This document shows, piece after piece, positions 1 through 8,974 of a stretch of 64,000 nt of DNA. The position numbers and the translations under genes were made by a program. Numbering within the stretch: the first letter of the stretch is position 1; each line of letters starts with the position of its first letter. Under the pieces are notes generated by a model. That model was not told where the DNA came from. It saw nothing but the letters and a program-made list of their open reading frames with translations, and did no database searches. This stretch comes from Aliamphritea spongicola. Lineage in GTDB: Bacteria; Pseudomonadota; Gammaproteobacteria; Pseudomonadales; Balneatricaceae. Location: assembly GCA_024347235.1 (NCBI GenBank), contig AP025283.1, forward strand, positions 2,976,001 to 3,040,000. Direction: 5' to 3'.

Positions 1-340
1 TCCAGCGAATAATAAACACTTCTATCTTCCTCAGAGAACAAAAACGGTGGGCGATTCTAGCACACAACAACCCCTTGTGACGATGCCGCAGATACGCTTA
101 ACCGTCAGCACCGGACATATGCACGACAAAGCTGAAATAAAACTGAAAATAATAAACAAATGTTCGAACTTTTCCCTGGCACCGAAGTCACAGGCTAAGC
201 TGTACAGGGATGAGACAAAATTTTAGCGATTTACCCGGGGTCTGCGCCCTGCGAAACGAAGGACAATACCGTTCCCGCAAGCAGGCGCCCGAGAAAACAA
301 ATATAAACTTGCAGCCCTGTTATGCAGCAAGAGCAGATTA
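1..340. other. left-edge intergenic region
   Basis: No complete gene is visible here. On the minus strand a GTG codon at 17-19 follows a purine-rich GAGGAAGATAGAA stretch, so a minus-strand gene may begin at base 19 and run off the left edge, but only six codons are inside the window and no product can be named. The rest is presumed to hold the promoters of that gene and of the SH3 protein gene starting at 359. Confidence 0.3.
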
Positions 341-358
341 TTGAGTTACGGTGTCACC

Positions 359-928
359 ATGCGTTTATTGATTGCTTCCTGTTTTACCCTGGTTTCTCTT
401 TTCAGCCTGAACACCCAGGCAGCTTATATAAGTGATGATGTTTTTACCTATTACCATGGTGGTCCCAGTGATCAGTACAGGATCACCGGGCGGATTCGCA
501 GTGGCACCAGCATTACCATTCTGGACCGTAATAAAGACAGCGGCTACGTTAAAATCAAAACCGCTTCAGGGCGTACCGGATGGCTGCCCGGTGCGAATGT
601 CAGCGAAGGCTCAAGCATGTCGGTCCGTTTTCCCCAGCTGGAAGAAAAACTGGGTAAAAGTAATGCCATGATCACCCAGCAGAATGAAGTTATTCAGTCA
701 CTGAAACAGCAAACCGTCGGTCTGCAGCAACAGAACAAAGAATACGCCGATACCATTGCCAAGCTGGAACTGGAAATCTCCAGCCTGAACCGCTCCATTA
801 ACAGCATGGACGACTCAAACCTGATGCGCTGGTTTACCTACGGCGGGCTGGTTGCGTTTGGCGGCCTGGTGCTGGGCCTGATTATCCCGCTGATTCCACG
901 CCGTAAGAAACGTCCGGACGTGTGGTAA
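359..928 (+). CDS. SH3-domain membrane protein, YgiM/TIGR04211 type
   Basis: The protein is about 189 residues. It has a signal peptide ending near NTQAA, a bacterial SH3 domain (about residues 22-85) with the typical TASGRTGWLPG stretch, a glutamine-rich coiled coil (about 90-150), and one transmembrane helix near the C-terminus followed by a basic RRKKR tail. This is the architecture of the YgiM/TIGR04211 family, probably an inner-membrane-anchored periplasmic protein of unknown exact role. The ATG at 359 is preferred over the in-frame TTG at 341 because it directly precedes the hydrophobic signal core. It is convergent with the next gene, with a shared terminator between them. It reads without frameshifts. 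Confidence 0.8.
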   Translation: MRLLIASCFTLVSLFSLNTQAAYISDDVFTYYHGGPSDQYRITGRIRSGTSITILDRNKDSGYVKIKTASGRTGWLPGANVSEGSSMSVRFPQLEEKLGKSNAMITQQNEVIQSLKQQTVGLQQQNKEYADTIAKLELEISSLNRSINSMDDSNLMRWFTYGGLVAFGGLVLGLIIPLIPRRKKRPDVW

Positions 929-960
929 GTCCGGATATTCTTCAGAAAGAAAGTCAGATA

Positions 961-986
961 AAAAACCGCCGTTATCCGGCGGTTTC
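961..986. terminator. bidirectional terminator
   Basis: The inverted repeat AACCGCCG-ttat-CCGGCGGTT is flanked by A and T runs and lies between two convergent genes. It overlaps the 3' end of the minus-strand gene. Confidence 0.7.
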
Positions 987-1485
987 TGCATTTAGCTGGT
1001 CTATACAGCCTGCCAGCTGACAATCTCCGTCACGCAGGCGTCTGCTCAGATCACGGGCCATGTTCATAAATATCAGCATGTACTGCTCGGCATCCTGCTG
1101 ATATAGCGAAAACAACTGATCGGCCTTAATTTCAATCGCGTGGCACTGGTCATCCGCGATGACCACACCGCTACGAGGATAAACCCCAAGCAACGCCATG
1201 GCACCGAAGCACTCTGTCGCCTGAAAGCTGCGAATTTTATGCAGGGTGCCGTTTTCACTGCCGTGCTTATACAGGGATGCGTGGCCTGAAACCACTACAA
1301 AGGCTGAGTCGCCCCGTTCACCTTCTGAAAAACGCTTCTCCCGGTGCGTGTTCAACGCATTTACAACCGGCAATCAGCATCCGGATACTGTCTTCACGCA
1401 GGCCACCAAATACAGGCATGTTCTGCAATTGCTCAATAGGAATATCTACTGCCACGCGACTACTCAACTTTTCCCGAGACGACAT
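972..1485 (-). CDS. cyclic nucleotide-binding domain protein
   Basis: This is a single-domain protein of about 170 residues with the cNMP-binding fold: a GEAFF..EGERGDSAFVVVSG segment, then ECFGAMALLG..RSG, which corresponds to the phosphate-binding cassette. The C-terminal helix ends without a helix-turn-helix, so it is probably a sensor or adaptor and not a CRP-type transcription factor. The start is the ATG at 1485, after which residues IPIEQLQNMPVFGGL lead into the domain. The reading frame changes at an A5 run (1328-1332). One base too many there, or two missing, would restore it. The ligand is unknown. Confidence 0.65.
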
Positions 1486-1777
1486 TTTATTATGTCAAAC
1501 TCGTGACATAATAAACCAAGCAGCGCCGCGGTCAAACAGGCACTTTTACTCCTGGTAAAATCAAACGCTCAGCAAGGTTAAAGATTACATAGCATCCTTT
1601 ACTCAAACTGGTTGCTATACTGACATTACTGGCGCGGCTTCAGTCCCGGTTTATGGCATACTTCACCGGTCTATAGAGCTAATAACCAATAGCTATGTTT
1701 GATATAAACATTCACTATTGGCATACGGGTTAATAAATTGTTTCAATGTCACCCGTTCTTATGAGGAGATTATTTAG
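1486..1777. other. divergent promoter region
   Basis: This region separates the divergent cNMP-binding protein and glutaredoxin genes. It is AT-rich and contains several TATACT/TATAAA-like hexamers but no pairing with a clear -35 element. No gene is seen. An AGGAG ribosome-binding site lies just before the glutaredoxin ATG. Confidence 0.4.
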
Positions 1778-2046
1778 ATGCAACGTGTGACTATTTTTGG
1801 TCGTGAAGGATGCGGATTCTGTGTCCGTGCCAAGCAACTTTGTGAAATCAAAGATTTAGATCATCGCTATATTGATATCCATAAAGAAGGTATCAGCAAA
1901 GAAGATCTGGAAAAACTATCGGTAAACCAGTCACAACTGTTCCTCAGATCTTCCACGGAAAGGAGCACATCGGAGGCTTTACCGAGTTTTCTGCATTAGT
2001 CGCTGAGCTTGAAGAAGGAAACGAGCTCGAAGGATTCGAGCTGTAA
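1778..2046 (+). CDS. grxA: glutaredoxin, GrxA family
   Basis: This small dithiol oxidoreductase reduces disulfides with glutathione in the cytoplasm. The first residues MQRVTIFGREGCGFC carry the CxxC active site (CGFC). After one frame correction the chain continues with the cis-proline segment TVPQIF, then HIGGFTEF, and ends EGFEL, giving 89 residues, the normal family length. The frame is lost at the A5 run 1911-1915; with A6 it reads EKTIGKPVTTVPQIF. A strong AGGAG site precedes the ATG. A small membrane-protein gene follows 43 bp downstream in what looks like one transcription unit. Confidence 0.85.
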
Positions 2047-2089
2047 GGAACTGACTAAGCAATAACCGCAATTAACAGCGAGCAAGCCT

Positions 2090-2245
2090 ATGATTACATT
2101 ATTGTCTTTAGCCGTTTTAGCTTGCCTGTTCGTGATTGGCTATAGCCTCAGAGACCATCTTAAAGGGCACAACAGTCAGCCGCAGGCATTACGTATTCCT
2201 GTCGAAGAGCACCGCCGGCACCCACAGCGCCGCCGTCGCCGTTAA
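2090..2245 (+). CDS. small single-span membrane protein
   Basis: This is a 51-residue ORF starting MITLLSLAVLACLFVIGY, which is one transmembrane helix, followed by a polar tail ending in a run of arginines (PQRRRRR). It lies between the glutaredoxin gene and a strong terminator, so it is probably cotranscribed with glutaredoxin. I do not recognise the family. The basic C-terminus suggests a cytoplasmic tail that could contact membrane lipids or nucleic acid, which is inference only. Confidence 0.5.
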   Translation: MITLLSLAVLACLFVIGYSLRDHLKGHNSQPQALRIPVEEHRRHPQRRRRR

Positions 2246-2286
2246 ACTTGCAGAAAACGGGCCTGTTCCGTAAAGCCCGGACAAAG

Positions 2287-2321
2287 AAAAGCGCTCAGTC
2301 GTCAGGACTCAGCGCTTTTTA
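2287..2321. terminator. bidirectional terminator
   Basis: The stem AAAAGCGCT / AGCGCTTTTT has a 14-nt loop. It lies after the glutaredoxin and small membrane protein genes and before the convergent HIT gene. Confidence 0.75.
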
Positions 2322-2348
2322 TACCTGCCAGTCGGTATTTCCCGGTAC

Positions 2349-2801
2349 TTAGCTGGCTGCCCGGTTCAGCGCCAGCGCACCATTCAGAATCACTTCAAGT
2401 TTGTGCTGTACTTCATACAGCTCTGTTTCAGAATACTGCCGTGACGGTACCGCACCCCACACAGGCGCAGGCCAGGCGGCATCATCTTCATAACGCACCA
2501 CATGATGCACATGTAACTGAGGCACCATATTGCCAATTGCAGCCACATTCATTTTTCTGGCGGCAAAAATATCGTGCAGATTCTCAGCCAGAAAAGATGA
2601 CTCATGTATAAGCTGCTGCTGTTCTTCTTCCGGTAAATGATAAATTTCTGTCGCACCGGCCCGGCGTGGCACCAGAATAAACCAGGGATAGTTAGCATCA
2701 TTCATCAGCAACAGCCGGCACAGCGGGAAATCACCAATATGAATGCAATCGGCGGCAAGACGGGGATCCAGTTCAAATTCCAGCTCAAGCTCATCCATCA
2801 T
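2349..2801 (-). CDS. HIT family hydrolase
   Basis: This is a 150-residue histidine-triad protein of the nucleotide hydrolase/transferase superfamily. The catalytic triad motif is seen as QLHVHHVVRY near residue 97 (HxHxH variant), preceded by ANYPWFILVPRR, a typical HIT core strand. The N-terminus is acidic (MMDELELEFELDPRLAADC). Members cleave phosphate-linked nucleotides; the substrate here is not deducible. It reads without frameshift. Two adjacent ATG codons could serve as start (2801 or 2798). Confidence 0.8.
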   Translation of the reverse strand: MMDELELEFELDPRLAADCIHIGDFPLCRLLLMNDANYPWFILVPRRAGATEIYHLPEEEQQQLIHESSFLAENLHDIFAARKMNVAAIGNMVPQLHVHHVVRYEDDAAWPAPVWGAVPSRQYSETELYEVQHKLEVILNGALALNRAAS

Positions 2802-2992
2802 ATATCTCCTTTGTGAAGCAATACCTTAACTCTAGCAGTTGAACAGCAATCCCGACAGAACTTGTTGACTGTAAAGCAGTTTTCTCGCACTTACCGGCCA
2901 GCATCCGATATACAAAGCAGACGGAAGGCTGGATTTAGTACTATCAACTGACTTACAGTAAGCACTCTCTTCCAGTCACCAAACACAGTTGT

Positions 2993-4172
2993 ATGACCAC
3001 ATTCAGTTTTCATAACTCAATCGCTGATATCGGCCAGGAAACCTGGGATGCGCTAGTTCACCGGCCGGACAGTGGGCTGGATTACCCATTTATCCGCTAC
3101 GGTTTCTTACATGCACTGGAAAGCAGTGGCAGCGTCTGCGTAAAAACGGGCTGGCAACCGCTCCATATGGTCATCAATGATCCGGAACCGGTCGGCGTGA
3201 TGCCCCTGTATGTTAAACAGCATTCCTATGGCGAATACGTGTTCGACTGGGCCTGGGCAGACGCTTATCAACGTTACGGGCTGGAATATTATCCAAAACT
3301 GCTCAACGCCATTCCGTTTACACCGAGTACCGGCCCCCGCCTCTGCCTGTCTGCTGACCTCAGTCCGGAGCAGCAGGCAGAATTACATCAGGCGGCGGCT
3401 CAGGCGCTGACCCAGGTGTGCCGGCAGCATAAACTGTCCGGCTGGCACAGCCTGTTCCTGGATACTGACAGCCTAGCTCTTCTTAAGGGTGACGGAGTTA
3501 AGCGTCGTCTGGGCAGCCAGTACCACTGGTTTAATCAGGGCTACCATGACTTTGATGATTTCCTGAGTACGTTCAGTTCAAGAAAACGTAAGAATGTCCG
3601 TAAGGAACGGCAAAAATCGATCAGCAGGCAATCAGCCACCGGTTTCTGAACGGCCATCAGATCACAGATGCTGAACTGGACAGCTTTTATGACTTTTATC
3701 AGGTTACATACCTTAAACGGGGCCGGTCCGGTTACCTCAACCGCGATTTCTTTCATCAGCTGTGTCAGAGCATCCCAGATAACCTCTTATTCTGTATTGC
3801 CAGTAAAGACGGTCAGGACGTCGCCGCCGCCCTTTATCTGCAGGACTCAGCCACCCTGTACGGCCGCTACTGGGGCTCACTGGAAGAGTTCGACAGCTTG
3901 CATTTCGAAACCTGCTATTACCAGGGCATCGACTATTGCATTGCCAAAGGCTTAAAACGTTTTGACCCCGGCGCACAGGGGAACATAAAATCCAGCGGGG
4001 CTTTAAACCTATAGAAACCTGGTCAGTGCACTGGCTGGCGGAAGCAGGATTTGATCAGGCAATCAGTCAGTTCCTCGCCGAAGAAGAAACCATGATGCGC
4101 GAACATATGGCTGTACTGGAAGCCCAGCTGCCCTTTAAAGCGGATAATCTGAATGACCGCAACGCGGGTTAG
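2993..4172 (+). CDS. FemAB/GNAT-like acyltransferase (COG3146, DUF482)
   Basis: The reconstructed protein is about 393 residues and matches the DUF482 family, described as peptidoglycan biosynthesis/recognition proteins with a GNAT fold. Visible family features are GVMPLYVKQHSYGEYVFDWAW, SRKRKNVRKER, TYLKRGRSGYLNRDFF, ATLYGRYWGS and FDPGAQGEHKI..GF, with HWL near the end. Two bases are missing: one in the A5 run at 3612-3616 and one in the G4 run at 3978-3981. With both restored there is a single continuous frame to TAG at 4170. It is transcribed divergently from the HIT gene. The substrate is unknown. Confidence 0.75.
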
Positions 4173-4363
4173 ACAGCCTCAAAAATACGACCACTACCCA
4201 ATCTGGGTAACAGCTATTCAAGCTACAGGCCAGTGTTCATCAGGGTTATTGAAATTTAAGTGTTTTTCATGCCAGATGGCCAAAAGTTTTCCAGTACTTT
4301 GCCGATTAAATGAATTATAGTTTTGCAGTCAGGCAAAACCATCGTTTTCCAGTTAGGCGATTT

Positions 4364-5487
4364 ATGGCATCAACAGAAAAAGACAATCAGGAGCTGCGCC
4401 GCGTTATCCGTCTTATGTCGAGTAAGATGGAGCGTAATGAGGCCATTCTGAAATCTTTTTGAGATGGAAATCCGCCTGCTGAGCTGCAGCACACTGGCAG
4501 AATTACTCGACTTGCTGCTGGTTGAATTCAAAGAATACTTCCGCCTGAGTTCCGTCAATCTGATTTTGCTGGACCCTGAAGGTGCCGCCCGGGATCTCCT
4601 GGATGACTACGTGCCTCCCAAACCCGGCCACACCCTAAGATTTGTTAAGAATCAGCGCTTACTGAAATCCATTTTTCCGGTCCCGAAACTGAAAGCCGGC
4701 GAACTGGATGATGAAGTCAAAAAGCTGGCCTTTCCCAGCAGCCCATTTATTCTCAGCAGTGCCCTGCTGCCACTGGTACGTCACGACTGCCTGATCGGCA
4801 GCCTGCATCTGGGCAGTAAAGATCCGGGACGCTACAGTGACAGCTTTGACTATGACTACATAAATCACCTGGCGTCCGTCATCGCAGTTTGTATTGAAAA
4901 CTGCATTAACCAGCAGAACCTCAAGCGTATGAGCATCATTGATATGCTCACCAAGGTGCATAACCGCCGCGCATTCGATCAGGAAATCATCCGTGAACTG
5001 TCACGGGCGAACCGGCACCAGACCACTCTGAGCTGCCTGTTTGTCGATCTTGACCATTTCAAGCTGGTGAACGATACATACGGCCATCAGGTCGGTGACC
5101 GGGTACTGCGCAGCGTCGGCCAGGTGCTTAAAAATCTCTGCGTAAAACTGACTTTATCGCCCGCTATGGCGGTGAAGAATTTGCCATTCTGCTGCCCAAA
5201 TGTGACGCCACCCAGGCACAGCAGATCGGCGATACCATTCGCAGCAAAATCCTGAAAATGATCATGCATAATGATCTTGGGAAGCCTTCAGAATCAGCTG
5301 CTCCATCGGTATTTCCAGCTGTGAAGTATCTCGCTATCACTGGGCGACACTGGAAGACCTGTCCACCCGGTTGCTGAAAGCCGCCGATGACGGTGTCTAT
5401 ACCGCCAAGCATAATGGCCGTAACCAGTGTGCCTACGAGCCGTTCGATCTGGAACCGCGCAGCGGCATTAAGCTGGTCTCCGGCTAA
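4364..5487 (+). CDS. GAF-domain diguanylate cyclase
   Basis: The cytoplasmic protein has an N-terminal helical segment, a GAF-like/DUF484-like sensor (about residues 30-185) and a C-terminal GGDEF domain (about 200-350). The active-site loop reads RYGGEEF, a functional GGDEF variant, and the metal and nucleotide segments DMLTKVHNRRAFD and FVDLDHFKLVNDTYGH are intact, so c-di-GMP synthesis from two GTP is expected. Frames change at a T5 run (4456-4460), an A5 run (5130-5134) and a GGG (5279-5281). With these corrected the protein continues to SGIKLVSG and TAA at 5485. The sensed signal is unknown. Confidence 0.75.
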
Positions 5488-5489
5488 AC

Positions 5490-5528
5490 TGAAAAACCGC
5501 CGGCAGCCAGGCTACACAGCGGTTCTTT
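5490..5528. terminator. terminator between convergent genes
   Basis: AACCGC and GCGGTT arms with a longer imperfect loop are followed by CTTTT. It lies between the cyclase gene and the convergent aminotransferase gene. Confidence 0.5.
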
Positions 5529-5545
5529 TCATTCCTGACAGTCTG

Positions 5546-7199
5546 TCAGACAGCGATCTCCTGAGGTAATACAAACCAGCGCAGGGCGTCAGCATCTGAC
5601 GGCAGTTCCAGGGCATAACGCTCCCTTCCTGCGCTCCCAGCAGAACACTTTCCGCCTGTTGCAATAAATCCGCATAATCAGGTGCAGCTGTCGCGCCCTC
5701 CACCGGTTCTTCAACAGTCATAAAATCCACATCATGCAAATTTACTGCTGTTTGCAGCCCCTGCCCCTGATACTTCCAGACGCTCGCTGCAGTATCGTAC
5801 TGATAATACGGCAACATTCTCCAGCCATGGGCAGCAATCAGATCAATCGCCTGCAGCAGATACCGGAAGGTTGCCTCATCTATGAAATAATTGAAGTTCA
5901 GTCGCGTCCAGCCCGGCCGCATCACCATCTGCGCCGCTTTAATCTGGGCTTCAACCGCTTTGCTGTACTGCATGTCCATTTCCAGCAATGCATGTCCGTA
6001 AGGGCCGGCACAGGAGCAGCCACCACGGGCCTGAATACCAAACAGATCATTCAGCAGCGCCACGACAAACCCATAATGCAGGTCCTGCTTCTGATGCTTA
6101 ATTCGCAGAGAAGCAATGGATAAACGCGGTGCATCCGGATTTCCCAGCACCTCTATATTCTCATTTGCACCCCAGTGTTGCAGCGCACGCTGCACAAAAT
6201 CCGTTTCCAAACGCCCGATGGTTTCCACCCCAACCTGCTGCTGTAACTTAAATACCAGACCGGCACGGACAGACTCTACAATCGCCGGTGTACCACCTTC
6301 TTCCCGGCGCTCACCGCTGTCGGTATAGCTATGATCTTCAGGGGTCACATATATCACAGTACCGCCACCGGGTACTGCCGGAACCCGGTTAGACAGCAGC
6401 GCTTTATTTACCACCAGAATACCCGGTGTGCCCGGACCGCCAATAAACTTATGAGGTGAAATGAATACCGCATCCAGCGCACTGTCAGGCTTACCACCGG
6501 AGGTCATATCAATGCCCACGTAAGGTGCAGCGGCAGCATAATCCCAGAAGGCATAAGCACCGGACTGTTTCAGCAACCGGCTGATTTGCTCTACGTTGCT
6601 CTTCAGACCAGTGACATTGGACGCCGCAGAGAAGCTGCCAATCTTCAGTGGCCGCTCACTGTATGCCTGAAGTTTTTCTTCCAGAACAGATATATCCAGC
6701 AGCCCGGACGCATCTAATGGAATAACCACCACGTCTGCAATGCTTTCCCGCCATGGCAGTTCGTTGGAATGATGCTCGTACGGTCCGATAAACACCACCG
6801 GCCGTTCTGCTTCAGGAATCATTGCCGCAAACGCATACCGGTCATTCAGATCCGCCGGTAAACGCAGGTTAAGAATATCCACCAGCTTATGAATCGCGGC
6901 AGTCGCTCCTGATCCGCAAAAATCACTTCATAGTCATCATCGGCATTCACTGCCCGGCGAATTTCAGTCCGCGCCTGTTCACGTAACTGCCCAGTCTGTG
7001 CACCGGTATAAGAAGACTCCGTGTGCGTATTGGCATAAAACGGCAGCACCTGCCGGTGAATATAATCTTCGATGAAACTTAGGCTGCGTCCTGATGCGGT
7101 GTAATCCGCATACACCAGTGGTTTGTTACCAAATGGGGTGGTGATGGTCTGGTCTGAACCAATCACTGAATCACGTATATGTTGAATAAGCGCTGTCAT
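5546..7199 (-). CDS. class V aminotransferase / cysteine desulfurase-like PLP enzyme
   Basis: The reconstructed protein is 551 residues with the aminotransferase class V fold. The N-terminus has YADYTASGRSLSFIE and NTHTESSYTG, the PLP-lysine region reads SPHKFIGGPGTPGIL, and a cysteine-rich segment GGCSCAGPYGH lies in the position of the mobile desulfurase loop. The chain is much longer than IscS/SufS (about 400), because of an extra C-terminal domain. Bases are missing at a CC (6914-6915) and a CCC (5636-5638); after the second fix the true C-terminus is WFVLPQEIAV. It is divergent from an Lrp-type regulator at 7396, which suggests amino-acid-responsive control. Whether it is a desulfurase or another PLP lyase is undecided. 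Confidence 0.75.
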
Positions 7200-7395
7200 A
7201 CTGCCACTCCGAAAACTGCAGTTAAAGAATGAACAAAGTATATGCAGCCTTGCGGAAAAATAGTTTGCCTTTATTTGCTACAAACGCACAAAATGCAGAA
7301 TTATTTTTATTTTTAAATCCATAAATAAAATTATTTTTCACCAACTAGTTATCTGCGATAAACTATCTTCATTCAACCCGCAATCCGGATCAATT

Positions 7396-7849
7396 ATGGA
7401 CCTCAAAGATCGCCAGATACTGAACCTGCTTCAGGAAGACTGCAGCCTTTCACTGCAGGCACTTGCCGAACAGGTGAACCTTTCCCCACCCCTGCTGGAA
7501 ACGGATTAAGCGCCTGGAAGAATCTGGTGTGATCCGCTCTCGGGTAGCACTGCTTGATGCTGCCAAAGTGAATCTCGGGGTATCGGTTTTCGTACACATA
7601 AAAACCCAGCATCACGACAGTCACTGGCTGGAGAATTTCGCTACAAAGGTGACAGAGCTGAAAGAAGTGGTGGAATGTTACCGGATGGCCGGTGAATGGG
7701 ATTATTTACTGCGGGTGGTGGTTGCCGATATTCAGGCGTTTGATGAATTCTATAAAGTACTGGTCAACAGGGTGGAAGGTATCAGCAACGTTACATCCAG
7801 CTTTGCTATGGAAGAAATTAAGAATACTACCCGATTACCATTGCTCTGA
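7396..7849 (+). CDS. Lrp/AsnC family transcriptional regulator
   Basis: The reconstructed protein is 151 residues with an N-terminal helix-turn-helix (about 1-55) and a C-terminal RAM/effector domain (about 70-145: [20 protein letters not shown]). Around 7484-7492 two C4 runs each need one more C; this restores LSPTPCW, the family consensus in the recognition helix region, and joins the two frames. It is encoded divergently from the class V aminotransferase with about 195 bp between them, the common layout for an Lrp-type activator and its metabolic target. Regulation of that neighbour is inference. Confidence 0.85.
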
Positions 7850-7892
7850 TTAACAGGTTCTGATTAACAAGATCTGATTAACAGGCTCTGAT
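7845..7892 (+). repeat. 14-bp tandem repeat
   Basis: Three copies of TCTGATTAACAGGT-like units (7845, 7859, 7873) and a partial fourth start inside the last codons of the Lrp gene and run to the end of the convergent HAD gene. Confidence 0.8.
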
Positions 7893-7900
7893 GAGGAATG

Positions 7901-8483
7901 TCAGAGCAGTTCTGCCAGCGAATGAATCCGTACATCCGTCAGCTCCGGCCACTCAACCGCTCCGGCAGCTGATACATGTACCGTCTGCGCATCAATGGCT
8001 TTGCCGGCTTCCAGATCAAACCGAAAGTCGCCGACCATTACCAGCCCATCCCCACAACCTGCCAGCGCTGACAGAGCTTCTGCAGCCCTTCAGGGTCCGG
8101 CTTGGGACGGGCTTCATCCCGGCCAAGCACTTCATCTGCGTGGAAATACTCCGCCACACCGATAGCCTGCAGGGAACTGATCGCGAAATCTTTTTATTCC
8201 GGGTCAGAATGCCCAGCTTACAGCCGGCACGGTGCAGTCTGATAATCAGGTCCTGCACCCCTTCTGCCGGCTGAGCCTGACGGGCATAATGCCCCTCAAG
8301 CTCATCAAGCCGCTGCAACAGTTGCTGTTTGCGCGGCTCAGGCGCCTGTTCGATCGTTTCCAGAATCATTTCACCTTCAGGAATACCCAGCTCACGGCGC
8401 ATATGTGCGAAATCATGCACCGGACGGGTCAGGGTACCGTCCAGATCAAAGACCCAATGACGAAACTTATTCAGATCGAACAT
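7901..8483 (-). CDS. HAD-superfamily phosphatase
   Basis: This is a 194-residue HAD-IA type hydrolase. Motif I is WVFDLDGTLT (catalytic Asp pair DxD), motif II is ILTRNKK, and the helix with RPKPDPEGL supplies the conserved lysine. The metal-binding motif III reads MVGDFRFDLEAG. Frames change at an A5 run (about 8190-8194) and a G4 run near 8053 (C4 on the plus strand); with the added bases the reading ends at HSLAELL. It is preceded 11 bp upstream by a small membrane protein gene and is probably cotranscribed with it. The substrate is not determinable; phosphoglycolate-type phosphomonoesters are typical. Confidence 0.8.
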
Positions 8484-8494
8484 GGCCTGCCCGG

Positions 8495-8881
8495 TCAGGA
8501 ATAGTTAACGTCGTTAAACGGATCGATCGGGTTTTCCAGTGCGGTGTCTTCACTGCGGTATAAAATCTGACCTTCCAGCTTGAAACCTTTGCTGTGGAAC
8601 CAGCGAATCACTTCTTCACGGCTCTCATCCGCTTTAAAGGATGCCTGCCAGGCCGTACCTACACGGTAAAAATACAGCACCAGCAGCGCAGCTGCAGCAC
8701 CCAGATAGAATTCAGATGCAAACGCAAACAGTAATGCAATCACACCCGCAATCCATACCCGGCTGGCTTTTGCTTCTTTCAGGCGCTCAAAATGATCCCG
8801 GTAGTTGTCATCAAACTTAACAAAACGACGAAAGTTCTGTTGCACATCATACTTATCCTGTGCAGCGATACTTGGCTCCAT
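8495..8881 (-). CDS. two-TM membrane protein of unknown function
   Basis: This is a 128-residue protein with a charged N-terminal region, two hydrophobic helices separated by a short turn (VWIAGVIALLFAFASEFYLG and AAAALLVLYFYRVG) and a cytoplasmic C-terminal domain. The ATG at 8881 is preferred because AAAGGAA lies upstream; the open frame extends further to 8947 but without family support. It directly precedes the HAD phosphatase gene. I do not recognise the family. Confidence 0.6.
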   Translation of the reverse strand: MEPSIAAQDKYDVQQNFRRFVKFDDNYRDHFERLKEAKASRVWIAGVIALLFAFASEFYLGAAAALLVLYFYRVGTAWQASFKADESREEVIRWFHSKGFKLEGQILYRSEDTALENPIDPFNDVNYS

Positions 8882-8974
8882 CACTCTTTTCCTTTCTTTT
8901 GTTGGCTCGTATAAAGTCGCTGTCCTGTCAGTACGCAAGCCGCGCACTAACAGATCAGCTCAATAATCTGACGG

